64,000 nt of DNA from Kappaphycus alvarezii (Eukaryota > Rhodophyta > Florideophyceae > Gigartinales > Solieriaceae). Every line of letters starts with the position of its first letter. Position 1 is the first letter of the stretch. Positions 55,700 to 64,000 of the stretch are shown here, one piece after another. The position numbers were made by a program, and so were the translations under genes. Under the pieces are notes generated by a model, which was not told the origin of the DNA, did no database searches, and was given only the letters and a program-made list of their open reading frames with translations. The stretch spans positions 682,001 through 746,000 of the forward strand of contig NADL03000758.1 of assembly GCA_002205965.3 (NCBI GenBank), in the 5' to 3' direction.

Positions 55700-58420
55700 T
55701 GATGATGATGGAAACGAGCAGAGGGATCAAAAGGAGGGGGCTGAGGACGAGCGAGGGGAATCCAGGTTGCAATCTTTTTTTGTCTGTTGGCTTATGCGGT
55801 AGACCGTTCTGGGTTGGTAGTTGGTGCGCTGGACAGGATGAGCCAAGGCAACCTCAGAGCGAGGGTGATCGTTGAGGCTGACATTGTCGGAGAGCAGTCG
55901 ACACGTTATGCCACAAGTCTTGTGCATCCTTGCTGTTTCCTTTTTGACAGCGTGGCGTATTTCATTGGTTGCTTGATTCGGATCATATGCTACTTTGGAT
56001 TTGTTATTGGCGCAGAATAATTAGCACCTACAGCAGTATATGTCCATGTGTTTTGTACAAATCTGTTGAGATTATATGATAGTACGTGAGGCAGTACTGT
56101 ATGTATCATACCCTTGAAGGGTAGATTTGTCACTCCGTGTCACAGAATCACTATAGCACTCCAGCAGTGTCAGGATGGGCACATTTTCAACACATTCAGA
56201 GAGGCTAGTAATTTCATATCTCGTCCCCAAAGCGCTGCACTTTGCTATGTTTTGTCACGCTGCCACGCAGTCGCCAAGATTCGCTTTTCGCTGGTGAACG
56301 TCACCAGGGTCGTTTGAAGCCAACTAAATTGCGCCTGTGATAGCTTGCCTGCCGGGGAAAAAAAAAAGATCCGTGCACTACAACAGTATTAAAGCTACAC
56401 TTCGCTACCGTACTGCACATCAATATCAATGATCACCCAGCTTCCATTACCACACAAGCTTGGCGCCTCTCACCTTAATCAGAGATCGGGAATGTGCAAA
56501 GTGAGCAAGTACCGGTGTTATCTGCCTGGTCAAGTCAGGGTGTTGCGCAAGGTCAATACACTGGTTTTTGCCCATCACCAATGGGACCTTTTCCTACCTG
56601 GAGTAGAAATCAACGCTAACGGCGCCGCAGTCCGCTCCCACTCTCCTCTCCTATCTGTAGCGGCATAACGATCACCCCTGACGATTCTTAAAAATCTCTC
56701 ACCAAGCCGGCATGACCCTCCCTCCCATCCCAAACTAATCTTTCAATCCTCCCTTACCATATCCACCTGAAGTCCATCCAATTCTTGTCGCTCTCCAAGA
56801 ATTCTATCAGCTTCCTCACTGCAACCATCCTCCATCCTTCTTTCCTGTCACCCCTACCGCACCACTTTACCCAAACAACCGCATGTCCCAGGCCATGAAT
56901 ATGTGTTTATCAATCGTATACGTGGGTGTAACCTGTACGTCATTCAGAAATTACCTGTGATTTGGGTGACTGAACTCTGCATGTTCCGGAGGCGACATAA
57001 TATGGACGCCATACATCTTGACCAAGTAGCGTAACTGAATTGTGGATGAAGCCAGCACTTCCACTCTCTTCGAGCATCCACTGCAAATCGCGGCAGCGGC
57101 CGCGTACTCATCGATTACCCTGAGCGTCGTTATGGACGGTGAACCCAGCGAATTGAAACCAGCGTCGCAAACCTCTATGTTTATTCTCCATCGTCCGGGC
57201 AGACATTCGCCAGGAATGGCTTCTACGTTGGTGGTAAGCTCTCTGTTCATTCGTCATTCCGCTGCATTGGCAGCACCACGCTGAGCCTGTGCTCCTATAG
57301 ATACAGAGCTCCCTTGGAACGACAAAGGTACTGTGAAGACGTACGTACGCCGCCGGGAGACCACTACGTGTCGTGCCCGTTGATCCATCCAAAACCATTC
57401 TTACACAGATGAGTGGCATTGTCTCCGAACTAGTCCATGGTCACTTTGCATTCCGAGCACCGCAGCGGCGAGGTATCATCAAAACTCGTTAACTCCTGGG
57501 TAGCGACGTAACATCACCTTTCACATCTCATAGTACGTTCGGCTGACTACGGACGGTGGTGCGGTGAGGAATGCTGTAGCAGGCGTTTCCATGTATGCTT
57601 GGCGGGGAGAATCCTCCCTCAAATACGGCTTCCGAATGCAGCGCAGTGCTTCGAAACCTCACCCGATGACCATCCCGAAGAATTTTGCTTTCGGCTCGCA
57701 CCGTGCTCGACACAGAACGGAGTGTTGTATTATTGGGCTTGGAAGTAAGGCTTGCCGCCGTCAATGCTTTCAGAAGACCGCTAATTCAGTCAGAGAGGCT
57801 CAGATGGAGTCGTCGGAAATACTCCAGAAGGTGGTCGCTCGCCTCGTCGTGACGTCGTGCGTGGTGGTTAACTGCACCAGGCTCCTTGTGACATCCCACT
57901 CGATGATGGTTGCCGCATAAGTTGCTAAACTAAGCGTCTTCACTGGAGTCCATCGCCACGACAGCGCACAGGAAGGGACCCAGGCTTCGTCAGCATTCCA
58001 CTGCTGGCGTAACATCTACCCTACCACTGTCTTCATGCCTGTACATTAGGCTTCTCGCCTCTCTTACCTCATTTTCGCAAGGGGGAAATATTGGGGTGTT
58101 TTAATAATTGAAGAATAGGTTGGCCTATGCCTCTTCACAAGTGCCCAGCTTTCCTTTACCCGCCATTCTACATCTGTCCCCTATCTTCCCAGTTCCTCAT
58201 GCTAAACACATCTGCTCGAATCGCCTTTTACTGTTGATCAGACAGTCCTCAAGCCTGCAACTCTGACACTTTCGGCTTTCGGTACTTATCTCTTTCCGTC
58301 ACCAACCTTTTCGCTTATGTTCCCTCCCAACTCCAACAACTAAATCATGCCAGTGCATGGTCCGCAGTAGTCATTGTTGAAACAGACATAGCAACTGTCT
58401 AGGTCAAGGTGCCTGTACTA
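55700..58420. other. Upstream region without recognisable gene
   Basis: Lies upstream of the three-module gene. TACTG-type words occur around 56085-56105. 56950-57920 is GC-richer with opposing open frames on both strands and looks like an old coding region, but no motif is recognised. Confidence 0.4.
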
Positions 58421-58423
58421 AAA

Positions 58424-58458
58424 GGGATTTTAAGTAATTTTCTATTACTTAAAATCCC
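58424..58458. repeat. 15-bp perfect hairpin
   Basis: GGGATTTTAAGTAAT (58424-58438) and its exact reverse complement (58444-58458) are separated by TTTCT. It could be a foldback of a small element or part of an RNA 3' end; there is no adjacent gene to decide. Confidence 0.85.
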
Positions 58459-58469
58459 AGTAGTTGTGT

Positions 58470-61215
58470 CAAGCCATGCTTGAAGTCCTCGAGAGCATGT
58501 GGAACGCCCTACATAGAAGGAAGTAACCTTGCGGAGATGCAAAGACCATTGGAGAGGATGGGTCGTTTTTTGCTTTGAGGAGTGTTGTATGAGATGTTTC
58601 GTGAAGGATATCAAGAGAGGTCTCAGCGGCTGTTCGCTACTGAATGCATTAAACTTCTTCTCCTTGTTTAGTGCCGGCGCTGTTCTGAAGGTGCACAGTA
58701 GATTGCAGCGCCTGAATTCCGAACGACGAACTGCCCCTAGTCTCTCAATACATTGGCGAATGACATGGCTAGGCGCATGATGGGCCCTATGCCGTGAAAC
58801 GCCTTAGAACGTTGTACGAAAGCGTCAGGGAGGTTATAATCAATCAGCAGTGTAACCTAACAACATGCCATGAATTGAACCCTCCGCTAAAGTCTACAGT
58901 TGCGGTGCGTAGAGTGCCACAGGCCCATGGACCTTTTCAGAGACCATGCAGCAGGCTTTAGTAATAGCGGTCTCACATGGGCCGTCCAGCATACAGCTGC
59001 TGTGAAAGTATTCGGCCGAGAGCTGTTCAAGTCAGTAGTCGGCGTCCGATACGAGGTTAAGCACCTACTCCTAAAACTGAACGAGTGACTCTCGGACATT
59101 CTGGTGTACTCGCGGTATGATGCAGCAAACGCACCGCCCCTTCTCCCAGAAGCGTACGACGTCACCGTGTTATCGCCATTCCAGGAGAGCCATATGTCAA
59201 TGGCAGCACGAGAAGCACTGACCGTTACCAATGCAGCAGAAGGGGGAGGAAGAGGAACTTGACCTACTACAAGAATGTTGAGAACTGGAACTATCTTTTG
59301 ACGCTAACATGGTTCAGTGCGCGAAGATCGCTTGGCTTTACTTCAGAACAAGAACATCCGCCTCATGTCAGTACTACTCGCGAACACTTACGCCCCGTAA
59401 AGACATATTCATGTCAAGATGCCCCTGAGCATGGGTGAGAGAAATAGGGAAGCCGAAAAAGTCCCTGACCATAAACGCGAGCTATATTTATACCCCGCCA
59501 AATCAAGGACGCTCAGCACGCTCGCTACTTCCCATCATATCTTCAACCAATATCTTCACCAATATACACACTTGTAGACAAACCGTGAGAAGTCCAAACC
59601 CTAAATCGGAGATGAGCTTGATAGGAACAAATCTGCCTAGGCTATTTATATCAAAGCCAGTTTTCCAAGACGGAGGCGTTGCAAGCGACAAGAGTGCTAC
59701 TGAAGTATGGTTGTGGGTACAAGAAAAGATGAACAAGGAAGGTTGACCGATAGGCTACAAAGTAGTATAAGAGGGACAGGGTCTACCCCTCATGCTCAGG
59801 GACTAGCGTTGAAAAAATGTTTCTTAGGGCAGAAGTTGACTTTCAACTTCTAGACTACTTGGATGTGCACTTAAAGATGTCTCCCAACTTGCTTAAACTA
59901 TACAAGAGGGACCAGTTTTCTCAGCTTATATAGAATTTTTGGCTAACCTTAAAGTTTCAAAAAACATACTAAGTACCACAAAATGCATTAAATGGAGTCT
60001 TGTGAACGTGAAAGACTAACAGTAGATATTATCAGGATACATACCTATATTTCCTCCACACAATCTTAGTTTTCGAAAGCAGAGCCAAACAATTCCTCCA
60101 AAATATTCATACCCCCAATTCAGTCCCTGCAAATTCCGTTGAACGGTCCGGAATGTAGATAGAATCCTCGGACATATACAGCTACTCCAATTCCTCCTCA
60201 AGAACTTCAAACACCTCCTCATCCCCATCAGAAGAGTCAGAAATAATAATTACTCCTTCAATCCCTCCTCACTCCCCACAGCAGCTCCTCCACCATTGTA
60301 AACCAGTGGCTCCCATGGGCCCACCAATTCCTCCTCACCTGCAGATTCTTCCACATCAGCCTCGGCATGCTCCTTTTCTACCCCTTCCTCTGCCTCCTCG
60401 AAGAACTGACTGTGGATACACTCCCGAAAGCGTCACTGGTACGTTCTTCTACAATAATCATCGTAGTCAGCTGGTCCATTGGCATATCAAGGCCGGAGCC
60501 TTGAGGGGCGACGGTCTCTGGATGACTTGGCGATGGTGAGGGACGGGCGGAGGTTGGTCATGTTGAGGGCAAAAGGGGGACGAGCCGATGGGGTGATTGA
60601 TGGCAGGGGTTTTGTTTCAACGATGTTGATGTCGAACTTTGAATATGGCGATGTCTTCGAAAAGTTTCACGGCCTTGGGCGAAATAATAAATGGGAGGCA
60701 ATGTAGCAGCTTTGAATTTGCTTGCAATCAGCACAATAATAAAAAATATGGTTGATAAAATATCGGAACTGAATTTGGAAGACAAAGCAGTTCAAGAGTC
60801 CAAATATTTCTTTTTGAAAAGGGAGGACCAAAATACTCAGAGATGATGAAATTGAAAATGGAGTTGTACAGTGAATTTGGATTCTTAGAGGAAAATTCGT
60901 TGCAGTATTTTATGCACGAAGACCATTTGGAAGCTGGACTCTGTCCAAGGCTGTTGTTGTGCGGCAATATACTCGAAAATCGACTCTGGCCTAATGAATC
61001 CTCTGAATTATCCAAGCCGTAGTAAAAAGAAGGTTCACATGCTCATTGAAACACCCAATACGCAAACTGTGCGTCCGGAAATACCCCCCTTCAGTACCAC
61101 CACCCCAAGTACTGAGAACACTAACAACAGCCCATATTCAAGTAGGCCTCTACTCGTCTGCACCCCTCCTTAGAGTTACGCAGGCCTTCCCCTTGCGATC
61201 GCAACCGCAACCATT
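58470..61215. other. Stretch without firmly recognised gene
   Basis: A + strand frame at 58900-59088 holds C-x2-C ... DHAAG, weakly like the cysteine motif near the C-terminus of some non-LTR reverse transcriptase-type proteins of algae, but nothing around it supports this. Elsewhere there are only short open frames. Confidence 0.35.
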
Positions 61216-61221
61216 GCTCCA

Positions 61222-63545
61222 TCACTTCTTAAGTTTTATACCAGCGTCGACAGCCAGTCCGCATTCTTCGAGGAAATCAAGACCAAAGGTCGTGCGGTTG
61301 GCTTTCCTTTCCGATGAGTGAATATCGCGCGAATTGAGCCATCCTCTCGCATTTCTAGGTGACCTTGCGAGACATAAAGGACCTAAACATAACGGCAATG
61401 GAACAATTAGGTAAAAAACACCATTTAACAGCTTCCTAAGACCTTCGAATATCTCGTTTCCATTCCAGGCTCGAAACCGTGGATCATTTTTCTCGCTGGC
61501 ATCCACATCGATACCTTTTATAACCTTCCTACACTGTCTACCTACTTCTCGTATGCTTTGAGAAGCTTCGTAGCTAACTGAGTCCGAGCTGGGGAACCAT
61601 ATCCAACGTCCTCTTAGTTTCTTGAAACCGCTTAAACGTTCTGGCGAGCTGATACCAATTCAAGACGCCCCTCTAACGATAGGTACCCTTTGTATGCCAG
61701 AACGCCCCCTTCCTCAGGTCCGGCAACGTTTACCGCCCCTCTTCACCGGAAAACTCCAGCCACCTACGCAATGGGCTTGCATGATTCCTCCACGAGATTT
61801 TCGCCAACTCATACCCCGCTATCAATTCAGCTGCTTCTCCCAAGCCCCTTCGTCCCTCACACTACCCCCCATCCACATCTTTGTCATCGCAACTGACCTT
61901 CTTACTTCCTCCTATTCTCTCCGCACCCTGTCTCGGCCACAGCTAGCTCCTAGCCGTCGTTGATCACCTGCCCCACGCCCATCACCTCTTTCCACCTCCA
62001 TTATGTGACGATCAGTGAGCTGAGATCTCGCAAGCGCTCGTACTAAGATTGAACCGTCCACCTCTGCGTCATCAAGAACAATAATTCCATCCTTACCTTG
62101 GTGACCAGCGGTAGGAAATAGTATGGGGTTTGCACAGCCTCGCCTCCCTGCACCTGCAGTCTTACTTCATTTGGTAGCCACATACGTACTGTGCGCCACT
62201 ATCGTCTCCCCTACCGGATGGAACCGGAACACCGGATCTTCCACTCTGTACTTCCGCGCTTTTGACTCCACTGCTTTCTTTGCCGCCTCCACGTCCTTCG
62301 GTTCCCATTTACCCGAAAAATAGTCTGGAAAACGATTCACTACCAAAGGTATCCATCTCGCCTTGATGTGCACTAACCACACTCGCAAAAACGTAAATCT
62401 CCGTCAATCCTCCATCATCAGCCGTGAAGCCGAGACCATCACTTTCAGAATGGAAACCTATGTCTGGTTGTCCTTTTGCAGCAATAGTTGTCGGACTCCG
62501 GCCGGGATATGTAGACTGCGAAATGCCCTTGAAGTAACATGCGAACACCTATCAATTACCTGGAAAAGATCTAATACTCCCGGTCTGCTCCTCCCCATAA
62601 AACGTGATCACAAACCCGGACACATTTGCGCTTCTTCGAAAACCAACTTCCCCCCGTACCCCACATCCACCGCATAGCTGTGCATCACATGATTATGGTG
62701 TCCCCATTTCATGTTCCTACATTATCAAAGCAACAAGGAGCGCCAGTAACAGTGATACCTTACGGACTTATAGATCAACCTCGCCCTCTCTAGCGCCCCC
62801 TTCGCAGCCCTGAAGGGCCTTATTTCCGTCCCATACGCAAGAGCTCGCCCGCACTCGAATCTTTCCGCTTCAATCGCCCTTTCTCTCACTCCAAGCTGCT
62901 TCTTGCTGTTGAATTTTCCCTTTCTCCCCGGCTCCTCTCTATCTCCCAATCGCCGTTCCGAAACAGAAATATCTAGATAGATCGAGCGTGTAAAAAACTT
63001 ATCCATTGGGACTGCCAGAGTTAGAACGACACATATAAGTCACAGAAATGATGGAAAAGGTTCAGCGGTACCAGATGCCGGTCCCAATTTGCCGTTACTA
63101 CTACACTCATCACCTTCCCGTCACCTATCTCACTTGACGTGTCTTTGTGTCGATGGCAAAAATCCAGAATAAAATTTCTCTTAGTTTCAAAAACGCCCCC
63201 AAATACCCTAAACTCTTATACACTTTAGAGTTCCTTGTTAGGATCTCTCACTTTGGTAAAACTCTCAAGCAATCGTTGCAGATTCTCCCTGGCCTCCTCG
63301 CAGTCTCTTTTCGCACCTATCTTCCCTGAGTGACTCGGCACTATTGAGAAGTTGTAGATATGGGGGAGAGCGTAATATACCACGCCTTGTTCCGTGATGT
63401 CCCTGAAATAATGTGCCCTCATTGAAAGAACCTCTACCACCCCATTAATAGCCGTCTCGGCCATCTTTAGCTTCTTCTTCACTATATCATTCATATCTCT
63501 ACTGGCCGTTCTCACCCTCTCCAATGCTATTAAAACTAGCTCCAA
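61222..63545 (-). other. Probable broken coding region, unrecognised
   Basis: The - strand shows a series of protein-like segments in changing frames: a helical ERVRTASRDMNDIVKKKLK with MRAHYFRDITEQGVVYYALP (63225-63545), a basic RERAIEAERFECGRALAYG (62725-63006), VDVGYGGKLVFEEAQMCPG (about 62615-62675), KWEPKDVEAAKKAVESKARK with YRVEDPVFRFHP (62167-62388), and a tail at 61222-61506. Composition differs from the AT-rich flanks. The pattern fits one or two genes with introns or indels. No family is recognised. Confidence 0.35.
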
Positions 63546-63549
63546 ACAT

Positions 63550-64000
63550 ATACCTACCCCATTATCGTATTCAAACCCTTTCGAGGACCGTCGATCCTTT
63601 TCACTCAGCTACGAGAGGAATGAGTTGAGAGGCGGCTGAAACCGTGCAATATTTGTCATTTTAATATACCCACCGCACTCAGACACGCTACCTTCCTCGA
63701 CCAATTTCGAAGCATCTCGATCTGCTATTAATTGCCCAAAATCGAACCCCCCCTGCTCCAACACCACGCACGCTGCCCGCAAGGCACCGGAATTATTGAA
63801 GACGCCACACAGTACTGCTATCCGCAGCCATATCTACCGGCTCAGCTAGATCTGGAGAAGTCCTCGCCTTTTGCTTCGAAGGCACTCCGGTCGCACTTTT
63901 TCAGAACATATCAACACACGAATTGCACAAGGGGAATTCTTCACAGAGAAATAGACCGAACTTGTGTCCAAAAAGGGCGCTAGCGATCCTTGTACCTCGT
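63550..64000. other. Window end without recognisable gene
   Basis: Only short open frames (for example 63732-63983, +) without known motifs. Confidence 0.4.

Noticed and set aside
56951-57920. A copia RNase H or integrase tail
   Set aside because: No catalytic or linker motif could be placed in any frame; similarity was only in composition.
58900-59270. C-terminal cysteine motif of a non-LTR retroelement
   Set aside because: Only C-x2-C and a DHA word match; no reverse transcriptase or endonuclease motif was found nearby.
1-64000. CRISPR arrays, tRNA or rRNA genes
   Set aside because: No regularly spaced identical repeats, no tRNA B-box and acceptor-stem combination, and no conserved rRNA segment were seen on either strand.

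Overview
This is a eukaryotic nuclear genome window. Host genes are sparse and far apart, coding stretches are separated by short GT-AG introns, there are no bacterial-style operons, and degraded eukaryotic transposable elements fill much of the sequence. The gene content (a plastid- or mitochondrion-type FUN14 protein, a HI0933-type flavoprotein with a presequence-like N-terminus, and intron-poor genes among Ty3/gypsy, Ty1/copia, Tc1/mariner and PIF/Harbinger remnants) suggests an alga, perhaps a red seaweed. That assignment is inference; no rRNA or tRNA is present to confirm it.

Layout. From 1 to about 24.6 kb there is mostly AT-rich sequence with element remains: a Ty1/copia integrase fragment (6.5-7.4 kb), two PIF/Harbinger (HARBI1-like) nuclease fragments (9.2-10.2 kb, + strand; 21.2-21.8 kb, - strand), two Tc1-like DD34E transposases (12.3-13.5 and 16.5-18.05 kb, the second with visible terminal inverted repeats), a perfect 29-bp hairpin (10.8 kb) and dispersed repeats. 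From 24.6 to 35.4 kb lies a block with a CACTA/Plavaka-like transposase, a protein resembling a 2-oxoglutarate oxygenase fold, and two convergent unrecognised genes. From 39.94 to 45.89 kb a complete Ty3/gypsy element sits on the - strand, with about 150-bp LTRs that are nearly identical, a polypurine tract and a 7-bp target duplication.

The host-gene-rich part runs from 46.8 to 55.7 kb: a HI0933-family flavoprotein (+), a long unrecognised gene (-), a FUN14-domain protein (+), and, most notable, a single - strand gene whose seven inferred exons encode three tandem phytanoyl-CoA dioxygenase-like (PhyH) modules. Each module is split at the same place by an intron, a 45-50 nt mini-exon and a second intron. 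Only the middle module keeps the HxD iron-binding motif. From 55.7 to 64 kb no gene is recognised, apart from a probable broken coding region at 61.2-63.5 kb.

A theme across the window is that recognisable proteins are interrupted by single missing bases. Host genes, the young gypsy element and old transposases all show this, and the two gypsy LTRs differ by three indels but only one substitution. Deletion-type sequencing or assembly error is therefore a serious alternative to pseudogenisation, and all CDS calls here should be read with that in mind.
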